From: Paralvinella palmiformis
Lineage: Eukaryota; Annelida; Polychaeta; Terebellida; Alvinellidae
Reading direction: 5' to 3'
DNA: 64,000 bases
Assembly: GCA_025642065.1 (NCBI GenBank)
Contig: JAODUP010000351.1
Span: 143,501-207,500, forward strand
In this document: positions 1 to 12,650 of the stretch, piece by piece
Layout: the number at the start of each line of letters is the position of its first letter
Position numbering within the stretch: position 1 is the stretch's first letter
Translations under genes and position numbers: made by a program
Notes under the pieces: generated by a model
Told to the model about the DNA's origin: nothing
Databases searched by the model: none
Seen by the model: the letters and a program-made list of their open reading frames with translations, nothing else

Positions 1-432
1 TAGGACACAGGTATGACTAGATAAACAGATACAGGTATGACAAGATAATAGTACACAGGAATAACCAGATAATAGGACACAGGTATGACTAGATAAACAG
101 ATACAGGTATGACAAGATAATAGTACACAGGTATAACCAGATAATAGGACACAGATATGACTAGATAAACAGATACAGGTATGACAAGATAATAGTACAC
201 AGGAATAACCAGATAATAGGACACAGGTATGACTAGATAAACAGATACAGGTATGACAAGATAATAGTACACAGGAATAACCAGATAATAGGACACAGGT
301 ATGACTAGATAAACAGATACAGGTATGACAAGATAATAGTACACAGGTATAACCAGATAATAGGACACAGGTATGACTAGATAAACAGATACAGGTATGA
401 CAAGATAATAGTACACAGCTATAACCATAACC
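1..432. repeat. 72-bp tandem array (3 x 24-bp higher-order unit), about six copies, runs off the left edge
   Basis: The unit starting taggacacaggtatgact repeats every 72 bases. Each unit is three related 24-mers that end in agataa (taggacac.., acagatac.., tagtacac..). Copies differ by only a few bases, so the array is young or homogenised. Confidence 0.95.
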
Positions 433-1331
433 AGGTAGAAAAATTAAGAAATAAAATACAAATATATAGAATAATCGATAAGAAAAGTCAGTATATTCCA
501 TATAAAAACACAGTTTTGACAGTCGATAATAAATGGAAATATAATTTTTGATAAGAGAAGTGACCAGGTATCCACACAGAGGTAGTCACTTAGATTTATC
601 TGACGACGTAAACTCGAACTAGAAAGAAACTGAACATTTTGTTGCACACAAACTATCGCTTAGCACATACGATCGTCATATGATGCCTAGATGACGATGA
701 GAGATTCGCGTGTTTACATGACGTAGTCCACATCCGAGTACCTCTAGCATATCTCCGGCAGGATGTCACGTGACACGCTCTATTTATGTAACATAACCTA
801 ACGACCAATGGCGTTCATTTCGTGATGAATAGAAAATAAGGTCAGCTTTTATCACGGCCATTCTACACAAGGAGGCCACGAAAACATGGCCTAGAAGCCG
901 CAGGGAGACTGCCAGGAAGATAACGAGGGAACGAGATGACGAGATGGCAGAGAGGGTTAATGGAGAAAATAAAGAACATGAAATGGATTAATGTAATGTA
1001 ATATACAGGCAAAGCTAAATCTTGTCCACTTTACTACTTATCTTAACAGACTACCTACAATAAGGACCACTGACATTTGTTAGCCGTCTGTTAGCTTGAG
1101 ATAAAATAAACTTCTGAATGATTCAATTCAAAATTGACTACCCTCCTGTCTATTTTGTCATTTACAAAATTCAAATTTAACTCCATACCTTATATAACCT
1201 TACCACCAGACTACCTGCTTTAAATGTCAACCAAAATGTAGAACCTTTCATACAATAATGATCTTTGAAATATAAAAAAGACTATAAAAGTCCGAAGAAA
1301 AAAATACTCAACCAAGGATCATAAAAATTAT

Positions 1332-1398
1332 CAACAGATGTTAGGTGAACTCGAACCGAGGACCTATTGTCTTCTCATTCATCACTTTACTACCGACA
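1332..1398 (-). repeat. tRNA-like segment, possible SINE head remnant
   Basis: Read on the minus strand it has TCGGTAGTAAAG, an A-box-like motif, then CTCGGTTCGAGTTC, a box B, at about tRNA spacing. The flanks do not form an acceptor stem, so it is not a working tRNA gene. Confidence 0.35.
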
Positions 1399-1414
1399 GA
1401 TAGATAGATAACCT

Positions 1415-1466
<52 letters not shown>

Positions 1467-2149
1467 AAACACACTGATTCACTGTGGCCACAATCTCAAC
1501 GGTAGATAAAGCAACCTGAAGCCAAAGAGATCCCCTTAAGATCCGACAGATCTTCTTAAAACTGGAGATCTCATTCTTTATGGAAAAGAACGGATATCAC
1601 GTGACAGATAGCAATATTTGAACCACCAGGTGTCCTCACACCAAACAAAGTCATTTAATTATATCAAAATGGGAGGGTGTCACGTGAATTGGCTGCTTCA
1701 TGGAAAGTGCTATATATTGATTGAGATATCTAAACTTAGGACAATTAAATATTAAATATATTATTTTATATTGTCAGACAATTGTCAGCGTAATGTTGGA
1801 TAAACAAGATCTCGCTCTATCTCACGAATAATAAATGTTATTTGAGATCTGAGAACTCGTTATTGTATTTCAATGAGAAATATTTTAATTCATCAATTAT
1901 GAAACAGTTGACTGTAATATAAAAAGGTATTTCCTTGTTAATCTTCCTAGAATTTTTATATATTGCAATATCATCTTTTAACAATTTTTATCATCTTTTA
2001 TCACCTGAATCATACCAACAGTAATATCTATTTACCACAATGAAGACAAATTACAGTTGCCATTTAAAAATGACGTCACATAATATTGCCCGTAACAAAC
2101 GTTTCCATTGCAAATGTTAATCGATGGTCCAATGTTTAAAGTATTGCAA

Positions 2150-2185
2150 TGAACGTGTCCAGGTTCGAATCCAGGTCACATCTGT
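2150..2185 (+). repeat. Box-B-like motif, possible SINE remnant
   Basis: Contains CCAGGTTCGAATCCAGG, a match to the Pol III box B with flanking self-complementary bases. No clear A box or tail. Confidence 0.25.
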
Positions 2186-2275
2186 GTTTATGGGATTTGC
2201 TTCACTCAACAGATGTCCCTCAGTCATATGACTCAGGTGTGACCAGGAATTGTGCTAATTAACTGAATTCAACTC

Positions 2276-2330
<55 letters not shown>

Positions 2331-2929
2331 ATTTACGACCAATCAGAAGCAAGTGTATCAATGACCAACAGGAAATGTGACGGAATAGAGGACTAGTACT
2401 GGAGACATGAAGATGGTGAAAGATGAGGTGATACATTTTATAGATGTTGCTTGTGGTCTTATTCCACCTGATGATGGTCAAGAAATTGAGTTACCTTTAT
2501 CACCATTAGATATCGCTGGGTGGTGCTTGCTCTCTTCTCCACCCCCCACCCCCCGCCACTAGGAGTTTCTAAAAACGTCATCTTATGCCCAAAGGACAAC
2601 GAATATCATACAATATGAGTTAATATCGGACTCTAGTGGCTTACTAACCAATAAGTCAATATCATTTATATCTCTCGTTCTCTTTTATTGGTTTATGACA
2701 TTCCAATTCAGCAAAACCTTTATAAATGATTTAGTCATTTAGTCAACACCAAGATGGCGGTTCTCGTTGTTTTTAGTCTTCGTTCCGATTAAATCATTGC
2801 CCTTTCTAAGGATTTTACGGGCTTGTACTGCCAATTATAGGACTGTACTCTACAACAGTCTATCAATATTTGACCAAATACTGACTTATAGTCAAGTCAG
2901 CTAGTAAGTGTTTGGACGATAGACATCCA

Positions 2930-2993
2930 GTAGGTGGAATCGAACCAGTAACCTCTCTGTTACGAACACAGCCCTCTACCACTGAGCTGTCAT
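2930..2993 (-). repeat. tRNA pseudogene or SINE head
   Basis: The minus strand reads AGCTCAGTGGTAGAGG (A box), an anticodon-like loop TTCGTAA on an imperfect 5-bp stem, and CTGGTTCGATTCCACC (box B). The T stem has mismatches and no acceptor stem forms, so it is a decayed tRNA or a tRNA-derived SINE. Confidence 0.5.
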
Positions 2994-3235
2994 TACCGTA
3001 GATCTATTCATTTCAGCCTTTCGTATTAAGATGGGCGATTTAGAAGGTCAAAGGTCAGATGGTCTATCATGACTAACTTGATATCTGATTACCGATTGTA
3101 TGATAGACAATGAATTGGACCATCAATAGATAATCACTATAGGCATCTCTTGCCCACCAACTATTGTTTACTTAGCTTAATTTGCCAAGATCTCTTGCCT
3201 AGAAAGGTCAATTGAGGGTGGCCCTGGCTCAGAGA

Positions 3236-3640
3236 ACAACCGATGATCGGGCTATCCAGGAGAAGATAAACGCTTGGCGAGCCATCTAGCGATCATATAT
3301 CGCTCGATTCTGCTTATAACCGGAAGCAGTCCGCCTTCAGCACCAGCTAGCGTCTCCTCCTCTCCAGCGCCACGTGACTCGCCGCCGAGCAGGGCGGCCA
3401 TTTTGTTTTTGCAGCATGAGGCAAGGGAATAATAAACGAGGCCAATACACGCAGCTCACGTGACCGGAATGATGGCGACAGCACAATCGTCTACAGCTAC
3501 GTTCATTTGTTGACGTTTTACCGGCGTCACTCGTAATTGGCGTAAACCGGTTATGATGGCACAGTCGTAGTGTGGCGAACTAGAGATCGGTTCGAGTCCA
3601 TTGATTGTTCACGGTATTTGGTTTAACGGCAACGAATAAT
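3236..3640. promoter_or_regulatory. GC-richer unique patch, candidate cis-regulatory segment
   Basis: Composition is balanced and CpG-bearing in contrast to its AT-rich flanks. It contains two CACGTG E-boxes (3371, 3457) and a GGCGGCCATTTTG YY1-like site near 3393. A box-B-like GATCGGTTCGAGTCC near 3590 could instead mark a SINE remnant. No open frame of note. Confidence 0.25.
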
Positions 3641-3738
3641 TGGTTGCGTGGGCCTACCATTGACTGCTAAAGCCAATATACTCCCCGTGGGGTGGTGATG
3701 TTTTCTTGATGTACAGGCATATAACATATATATGGAAA

Positions 3739-4240
3739 GAGAGACAGACACTCAGCCAGACCAATCAGTACTTCAGTCTGACTAATCATACCATCAAACA
3801 CACTATCAGAAAGACCATAAGACCGTCTGACATACCATCACGCAGACCCATCAAATCACCAGTCAGACCAGTCAGACCATGTGACAGACCATAAGATAGT
3901 CCATCATACAGACAATCAGACAGACAATCAGTCAGAACAGCAGACAGATCATCAAACAGACAAGCAGACAGACCATCAGACAGTTGATCTGCCAGACCAG
4001 CAAACAGACCAGCAGACACACCAGCGGACAGACCAGTTAAACCATGTGGTAAGCCATTGGACAGACAATTAGATAGCCCGTCAGACATAACATCAGACAG
4101 ACCATCAGACATACCATAAAACAGACCATCAGAGAGACCAGGAGACAAACCATGAAACAGAACATCAAACAGAACATCAGACAGAACATCAGAAATATTA
4201 TCAGACAGACCATCAGACAGAGCATCAGACAGGTCAAGAA
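3739..4240. repeat. 12-bp minisatellite (gacagaccatca-type)
   Basis: About 40 degenerate copies of cagaccatcaga / cagacagaccat. Because the unit is a multiple of three, both strands show long repetitive frames (LSDG/LSDV); these are artefacts. Confidence 0.9.
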
Positions 4241-5020
4241 CTGCTATAAGCGACCGAAAAACCTGACAAGCTAAAAAGACCAAACCACTTAACCAAGATG
4301 GAAAAGATCAAGTAGACCGAAATGTTTGACCTATTCTAAGACCATCTTATCTGAGTTATAGACATGTTTGACATAAGGTCAGCCTTAAGTTAAGCCCATC
4401 TTGAGATCTAAGTACACAGAACCAGCACATCCTGGCCGCTACATACTGGCTAACATTAGATATTACCTTCGATATTTAATAAAAGAGAACTTAACGAATT
4501 TGGAGAGGTCTGCCAGGATGACACGGTGGTAAACCAATATGGCGGACGGCGGACACCGTCCATCACGTGACCTGCTCGGCGTAGCGGCAACTTTACTGCA
4601 AGTTACTTCCGGTAAACCAGCTGGCGTAAAAAGTCATTTCTCGGTGGCCAAGAAATCAATTATCGTCCAAGAAGCAACAGTCAAGGAAGACGATTACTAG
4701 TCAGCCATCTTGTATCATCAAGACTAGAGAGACAAATTGATGGATAATTCTAGACAACTTATCATCTACTTTGATCTTAGACGATGGTTCTAATTTGACT
4801 TCTAACTGGGTTGGATCAAATGGTTCTTTAAATGATGGGGTTGTGTTTTTACATCAATATTGGCTAAGATTGTGGATGAAGTTGACTTCAGAGAGATTTT
4901 AATTGTATTCTCGTACTAGCTACCAATTGTATGACGTCATATAGCTCGGCCTCGTTCTCACCCTTTATAGACCCATAGACGTCTAATTACCGGGTTGATA
5001 TACATAGCTCAGCTTAAAAC

Positions 5021-5025
<5 letters not shown>
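4241..5025. other. Unique noncoding DNA
   Basis: A short GC-richer patch at about 4530-4640 holds a CACGTG (4564) and ATGGCGGACGGCGG. Nothing coding recognised. Confidence 0.5.
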
Positions 5026-5090
<65 letters not shown>

Positions 5091-5217
5091 TGTGTGTGTG
5101 TGTGCGTGTGCGTGCGTGCGTGTGTAAACTAGTTAACTAACATGTCTTCACGCATACTTCTATACATACATCTATACACATACATCTATACGCATACATC
5201 TATGCACATACATCTAT

Positions 5218-5262
<45 letters not shown>

Positions 5263-5270
5263 GAGAAGGG
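5026..5270. repeat. Compound microsatellite (TA)n-(TG)n-(catacatctata)n-(GATA)n
   Basis: About 60 bases of (TA)n, then gtgtg/gcgtgcgtg, a 12-bp catacatctata series and ten or so GATA units, all contiguous. Confidence 0.95.
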
Positions 5271-5903
5271 GGGAGAGATAAGCTTAATAACTAATGAAAA
5301 CAATAAAAGCAATATTATTAATTAATATCTATTATTTTTTCGACTGATATAATGCACAATAACAATAACTATGTCATATTACATTACTGTAAAGACTATG
5401 ACCTTGACCTAATAACAATCAATGTCTGTATGCTTTTAAAGGTTGTAACAACCTCTTGCTGCTTTTGGTAAAACTCTCTCTCTCCCTCTCTCTCTCTCTC
5501 ACACATATGTCTCATCAAAGACATATTCTCACGTTTCTATATCATCATCTCACGATATGAGCAGTCAACGAGTAAGGAGATGACAAAAGAATTATGCCTT
5601 GTTATATTTTTGTCATTTTAGCCAATCAACACGTAATAAACAACAACAACGACAACGACAGCAATAACAACAATAAGAACAATAACAACAATAAAAAAAC
5701 AATAAACAGGAAGCTGACAGCAAAAGACGTCAGTTTTAGTTATTTCTTTTCAACTTCAATCGTTTGTAAAGTGCTAATGAAATTAATTATTGTTCATTAC
5801 TCAAAATAAATAAAAATAATAAACATTAACTTAAATGAGTGACGCTTCAAAATAATGAGATTTAAATGGTTTGAAAATAATACCCGCCACGGCTCTAATA
5901 AAG

Positions 5904-5937
<34 letters not shown>

Positions 5938-6661
5938 GTGTGTGTGCGTGTGTGTGCGTGTGTGTGTGTGTTTTAGCTGTGTATAATAAGGCACAGGCAC
6001 AGAGAATCTCGAACCGTGAATTCAAACTTTGGACGTTTCTTCAGGGGACTGACAGTGGTGACCTTTCTTGCTGAGACCTGTGTAATGTCTCACCATACAT
6101 ACAGACATACATACAGACATACGGGAAATATACATACATGTAGACATATATACAGGCAGACATACATACAGAAAGACATACGGAGAGACAGAGAGACATC
6201 TTTTTGTAATGAATGATCCTCTAATAATTCCCCATCTGGCTGAAATCCTTACACAGCTAGCAATCAGTCGGCATATCCTGACCGCAACCACGTGATCTCT
6301 GGCTCTCTGCCAGACACATCACATGACCGAGATCGATATCTAAATGTTCAGGAACAGATCGATCATTGTATTCCATTTCTCTGCCACATAAATGTCGATC
6401 GATTGTGCGGACTTCGCTCGAGACGAACCTAATCACTGGCGCCACCAAGCGAATTGCGCGTGCCGTAAGTTGGATGAACCGGAAGTGTGCACTGGCGACT
6501 TCTGGTTTGATAGAAAATGATGAGTAATGAGGAATTATTTGATGCTGATCAGCGGAAACTTCTGGTCAAAAAACATCGATTACTTGACACTATAACATAA
6601 TATAATCCGCCATATTGTATTAATCTGGCTAGTTGCTTAGTAGATAGCTAATTAGACCTTG

Positions 6662-6708
<47 letters not shown>

Positions 6709-8160
6709 AAAGGTGGTCTCTCAAGACAACTGTGTCTAAAGATGATCAACTAATGGGAACTGTCATTATCAACTAGTGCTAACTGATTGGTGAAGATAGT
6801 CGATCATAAACTGGAAGTTTCTCAGTTCGAATCCACCGTCCAGCTACTATAAATTGACACTTGTTCTATATGAATATACACACTGGTGATTTGAATATGA
6901 TGTCAGAGTGTTTGGGTACAGTAGGCAATTAATAACACAACACAAGCACGTGGTTATCATGACAGGTGAGACGAAATGTAAACATAACTATATCACGTGT
7001 TAATTCTAAAGTTTGTGAACTAATAAGTATTTACGTTTGAAATATATTTGTTAACTTGAGAAAGTAGTGAAATTTGTGGACATTTTTCACCTTGATGACA
7101 GAAATATACGAATTGTGGAAGTTATAAACACTCTAATCACTTCTGTGTTTACTGTAAACTTATCTGGATTTCAAATCCGGAAACCTTGAACAGGCAGATG
7201 TTTGTTCCCAAATAATTTGCATTTGTTGTCTGTTTACAGAAATTTGGCTATTGCTAGCAGTTAGTCCGTGTGTGAAGAATTTTGTAACATTCGTAAATAA
7301 TACCAAAGATTCCGAGCATTTCTGTAGAAATAATGGCGAATACTCATGCTCACACAATTAAACTATAATACCTAATTCATGAGGAGATCTAATCAACATC
7401 TTATAATTATGGGGGTATGGGTTTCTCTTTAATGACATGACATTATAGATAGCAGAATACTACTGGCGCTAAAACATAAAATTATCAGAGGATTAGAGTT
7501 TTATTTCCTTATGAGAAAAAGATTATTATAATACACAGTTAATGTTTATCTAGTGAGATAGTTGAACAACTTGTTGGTGTGTAATGAATATAAACACATA
7601 AAATGTCAAGTGTTCTGTGATTATTATTATAATTATATTAACAGCAACAAACTACAAGGTCAGTACCACGTGGAGTGGTGTTTGTAAACAATGATACATT
7701 GATGACTCATGGATGTGATAACGGTAGGAAACCTTTGATGATTGAGGATGTCTGTCACCAAAGGTGAGAGAGTTTGACCCAGCAAAGGTCATATGGATTT
7801 AGAACAGTACGGTAGACAGGAGTTCGGCTTCTGGATCTACACATTATAGAGTCCGAACTGAAGGTGATATCAACCAATCAGCTGTCATAACAGATATAAT
7901 ATGTCCAACCTTAATACATCTTTAAAAATGTCATTCAGATGAAGTACATCTATGAATAACATCAAAAGACTGATAACAAGCATTTTATAGGAAGTAGTAC
8001 TAAGCGTTATAGGAGATAGCGGTAAATAAGATTTATCTCCTCTAACTTTACGATCTTTGACATCAATTTAAATATGTTACGTGATAAAAGAGATTTCTTT
8101 TTTGATGATGAGTTTGTGCTAATTGTTTAATTTAGCTGATCCTGAATTGAGATTAATGGA
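5271..8160. other. Noncoding AT-rich DNA with several microsatellites
   Basis: Contains a short (TC)n at about 5477-5500, (TG)n with GCGCGC at 5905-5972, imperfect catacatacagacata repeats at 6085-6190 and (TA)n at 6667-6707. A box-B-like CAGTTCGAATCCACC lies near 6817. CACGTG occurs at 6289, 6947, 6994 and 7667. No gene seen. Confidence 0.6.
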
Positions 8161-8196
8161 TTAGATTAGATAAGATTAGATTAATATATATATTAG

Positions 8197-8255
<59 letters not shown>
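8161..8255. repeat. (TTAGA)/(TA)n microsatellite
   Basis: TTAGAT repeats grade into a (TA)n run of about 60 bases. Confidence 0.9.
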
Positions 8256-8459
8256 AAATAATCTAATTTACTGGCTGATCATCAGTATGGTTTCCTCGAA
8301 TGCTAAATTATCAGCCAGGAATAAGAAAAGTCCTGTTTTCTGACATCAACGTACACAAGGATCATGTAACTTTCTCCATCCAGATCGAATCAGGTTACAG
8401 ATGGTCTTGATTAGCCATCTCAGTGTCGTTATCTGGATCCTGGCTCAACCTACTAACTG

Positions 8460-8697
8460 ACAACATGGTCGAGTTATTTACATAATTCTCACAGTTCAGT
8501 AGACATTTCTTGTTACAAGAGAACAAAATAATCCTCATATGGAATTTCACAATATAATTTTCTTCGGCCATTTTGAACTAGATATATTAATATGTGGATG
8601 ATCCTGTTAATATTTTGACAACATTTTTTAATTTATGTCAACATTACTGAATATTAGTTCTGAAAACATTAATTGAAACTGAACTATTCCTTTAAAT
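8460..8697. mobile_element. Possible 3' part of a TTAA-type inverted-repeat element
   Basis: It ends with AACTGAACTATTCCTTTAA, close to the terminal repeat of the elements at 12649-13341 and 38182-38943, and contains CGGCCATTTTGAAC, also found inside them. No left terminus was found, so it is partial or coincidental. Confidence 0.35.
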
Positions 8698-8710
8698 TGT
8701 TGGGGGGTAG

Positions 8711-9245
8711 CATTAGAATGTTTGACCTGTTGTATAACATTAGGATGTTTGATTTATTGTATAACATTAAGATGTTTGACCAGTTGTATAACATTAGGAG
8801 TATGACTTATTGTATAACATTAGGATGTTGATCTATTGTATAACATTAAGATGTTTGACCTGTTGTATAACATTAGGAGTATGACGTATTGTATAACATT
8901 AGGATGTTGATCTATTGTATAACATTAAGATGTTTGACCTGTTGTATAACTTTAGGATGTTTGATTTATTGTATAACATTAGGATGTTGATCTATTGTAT
9001 ACCATTAAGATGTTTGACCTGTTGTATAACATTAGGATATTTGACCTCATGTATAACATTAGGATGTTTGACTTAATGTATAACATTGGGATGCTTGACC
9101 TGTTGTATAACATTAAGATGTTTGACCTATTGTGTAACATTATGATATTGGACATGTTGTATGACATAAGGATGTTTGTCTTGTTGTATAACATTAGGAT
9201 GTTTGATATGTTGTAACACATTAGGATGTTTGACATGTTGTTGAA
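8711..9245. repeat. 27-bp minisatellite (ttgtataacattaggatg core)
   Basis: About 20 copies of a 27-base unit containing GTATAACATTAGGATGTTTG, with small deletions in the left part. The frames across it (SNILMLYNR-like) are repeat artefacts. Confidence 0.93.
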
Positions 9246-10194
9246 TAAGATGACATCTTTTAAAGATAAGAATGATGGTTATTTAAAGTGTCATCAACCT
9301 GTCAAAATAACGTTGATCATTCTCAAGAACTTCTTCTCAAATTCTAAAACTGAGAAGAGAACATCCGACAACAAAACATCAACACGGCCTTGACCTTAAC
9401 GTGGATATACTAAAATGTATCATAACATTTCGTTTACAATCATACTGTTATGTGTACCGTTGTATATAGCTCTATATATGGCTAAATGACGTCAGAAATA
9501 TAGATAATGATACAGTAAGATTGTGTGATGTAAAACATGAAGTCATTTCACTTTTGTTTCAATAGAAGGTTGTATCTTGTTACTAACACAATGGAAGATG
9601 TGAACAATATTTACATCAGATTAGATAGAGTGAATCAACCATTAAACTGCTGGTACTCTTAGAACGTTTACAGACACGACACGTTCATTAGACTAACAAC
9701 AACAACAACAACTATAATTATATTGTTAATGTGTTGTTGTTGTTGTTGTTTATTGCCAAAGTAGACCAAAGTAAGGTATTTTGGAGGATGTGATGTACAT
9801 ATAAAACGTTGAAAACTTAATAACAATAAATGCTACTTGAACGATTGATGTTTCTTTGTATACTATCGATCAGAGGTCATATAATCTAAGATGTTTGATC
9901 AATAATTATCGCTTATTAGATAGATATACGAAACTGAGAAGATCTATAGTATAATAAGACATTATTATTGTAATTGGTACTTTGTTACAGTATTAATAAT
10001 ATGGTTGATGTGATAGAAAGACAATATAAATATTAATAATACAATCTAGGTACCAGTAACGTGATGATAAATAACACCATCTTGTTACCATAACAACAAT
10101 ACCGGTTAGGGATAAATATTACTAATAACGCAATCAACAAAACTCTTAATACACTAATGTACTAGGCTTATGACGTCATACCAGTATCACGTGG
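9246..10194. other. Unique noncoding DNA
   Basis: An (AAC)n run at 9696-9711 faces a (GTT)n run at 9733-9750 and could form a hairpin. Nothing else recognised. Confidence 0.5.
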
Positions 10195-10238
10195 TGTGTG
10201 TGTGTGTGTGCTGTCATTATGAGGCTAGTATCTCTGAT

Positions 10239-10291
<53 letters not shown>

Positions 10292-10310
10292 TAGACAGAC
10301 AGACAGAAAA
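10195..10310. repeat. (TG)n and (GACA)n microsatellites
   Basis: A short (TG)n is followed by about 16 GACA units at 10238-10305. Confidence 0.95.
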
Positions 10311-10435
10311 ACATACCTAAATATAGCTAAATATAAGATTTGTGTAAATTAGCCCAAAAAGAGGCTAACATTTGTCTAGTTATGTCAAAATACCAAAGTC
10401 ACATCGCTGACTGAATTAATAAATATTAAAAGTTA

Positions 10436-10850
<415 letters not shown>

Positions 10851-11869
10851 TTCTTGTGTTTGTGTTTTCCATTAAATATTAATTATTTATATAATGATCT
10901 ACAATTATTAATAAGTCAACATAAACATCTCTACTGGCTCCAGACAAACGCTCATCAAATCGAGAATGTCAAAGGTTAAATACATTCGATAATCATATAA
11001 CAATCTTCACTTCAAAGTAACTCGATGATAACCTTGTGTCATCGGATATGAGTCTGCTCGTTATAGATACCTAGTTGGTTATTGATTGATCCACCACAAT
11101 CACATGATGCGAACTGACTACTAACAACAAGGTATTAGATCTCTGGAGTATGTGGTCTCAGCTATTAGATATCTGGAGTCTGTGGCCTCTGGTGTTAGAT
11201 CTCTGGAGTATGTGGCCTCAGGTGTACCCTTACTTAAATAGACGTGTTCCGGTTTAATCAGCGATACACGCCTCGTTGACGTTAAGTATCTGTCTAAGGC
11301 TCCAGCTGGTGAGACAGAATATCTCAAAGAAGCCAACTAATACTGAACATCATCTTAGTTTAAGTAATTCTCACCAGTTCTCTAAGGAGGATGATAGTGT
11401 ATGTGTACTGTATCTAGTCACTCAACGAACATCATCTGGATATATCAACATATTATCAGTTAGCATCAATCATCAACAACTCGGACTTTATGCTTAGTGG
11501 TATATTTTAATGGTTTGTCTAGTATTTTGTGCGTGTATGTGTGTGTGCGCGCGTATGTGCTTGTGTGTGCGCGTACGTGTGTGTATGTGTGTGTGTGTAT
11601 GTGTGTGTTAGTGAAGTTTCCAATAAATCATACACAACGTCCAACTTTAGATTCAGGTTTCTCTATTTATCATAATACACTTAGCTCATTTACACTCTAC
11701 ATCTAAAGTCATGCTAACTAATAGATCGTTCACTTAAAACCAATTTTATGGGGGAAATCTAAACATTATGGTGTCATCATTAACCTAATAAAGACATATC
11801 TCCGTTGATAACTTTCAGCAAGTACTGACCATCTTAGGAAAGTTAAATTAGGTCTGAAGTGTATTAGAC
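10851..11869. other. Noncoding DNA with a three-copy ~31-bp repeat and a (TG)n
   Basis: At 11131-11224, three copies of a roughly 31-base unit containing TTAGATCTCTGGAGTATGTG. Imperfect (TG)n with GCGCG at 11525-11610. No gene seen. Confidence 0.6.
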
Positions 11870-12345
11870 ATCGGGCCAGCGAGCAATCTCTCTTATAGAT
11901 TAGAGAAGTGTGATCGTCTGCCACGCTAATCACGACAGCGTTATCTACTACAATCCGCCATAACGTGACCTGAAGCGAGACAATTCACGTCTACATCTTC
12001 CAATCAGCGCCAACTCCACCTTAATCACCACCATCATGGCACGTTCGTCGTTCTTCATTTCTTCATGTGTTCAGCGGCCAAAATAATCGCGTTAAATGTG
12101 CCTCAATTTTGACCAGCCGTGTATAAGGTGAGCGCGCATGCGCACATTGCTCTGGCCCGCTGAAGACATTTAGTAAATCCATTTGGCTTGTGGGAGCTGA
12201 GTAAATGTGACTGTGTGTTGTTATGGGCTGTTACGACAGCCCAGTACGACGCTGTGGCAGCCAATTTATCAGGGAGATTATCCGCTTCACAACAGATTTG
12301 TCAATTTAGTTCGTTGACGTGTTACTCTGGCTAACATAAGCTGTC
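11870..12345. promoter_or_regulatory. GC-richer unique patch with NRF1-like palindrome, candidate regulatory segment
   Basis: A CpG-bearing segment of balanced composition without an open frame. CGCGCATGCGCA at 12133-12144 fits the NRF1/alpha-Pal consensus YGCGCAYGCGCR. It could be a promoter, enhancer or a noncoding first exon; no neighbouring gene is visible to assign it to. Confidence 0.3.
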
Positions 12346-12379
12346 ACCTTCTGGCTGTATTACCGAAGAGTCTAACAAT

Positions 12380-12650
12380 CTCTCTCTGTATGTGTTTGTG
12401 TGTGCGTGTGTGCGTATGTGTGTGTGTGTGTGTGTGTAGGTGACATTACTGTTAGTACTATTGAGTTATAAAATGAATGATCGGGAGAGGGAAGAGAGAA
12501 AGGGGGGGGGGTACGTGCTAGATTATATAGAAAGGGGGGGCGATATGCATTTGGAGTGTGAGGAGATAAACTGGAGAAAGGGACAGAGGGGGGTGTATCC
12601 CTACACGTGGAGAGAGGTTAAGGGAGAGAAGGAATTGGATAAGGAGAGTT
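12380..12650. repeat. (TG)n followed by purine-rich G-run tract
   Basis: TG repeats at about 12380-12437, then a strongly purine (GGGAGAGG-type) strand with runs of 7-10 G to 12650. The 70-residue frame here is compositional. Confidence 0.7.

Larger units (their letters stand above)
433..3235. other. Unique AT-rich DNA with two (TA)n runs; no gene seen
   Basis: (TA)n runs lie at about 1418-1461 and 2282-2331. Short reading frames on both strands look random. Several Pol III box-B-like motifs occur (separate entries). CACGTG palindromes lie at 767, 1598 and 1681. Confidence 0.6.

Noticed and set aside
1..432. CRISPR-like array
   Set aside because: Units are contiguous and fully repetitive with no unique spacers, and the genome is eukaryotic.
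2930..2993. Functional tRNA-Thr (CGT) on the minus strand
   Set aside because: D, T and anticodon stems have mismatches and no acceptor stem forms.
3786..4283. 165-residue frame LSDGLSDV-type
   Set aside because: Produced by a 12-base tandem repeat; no start context, splice sites or family.
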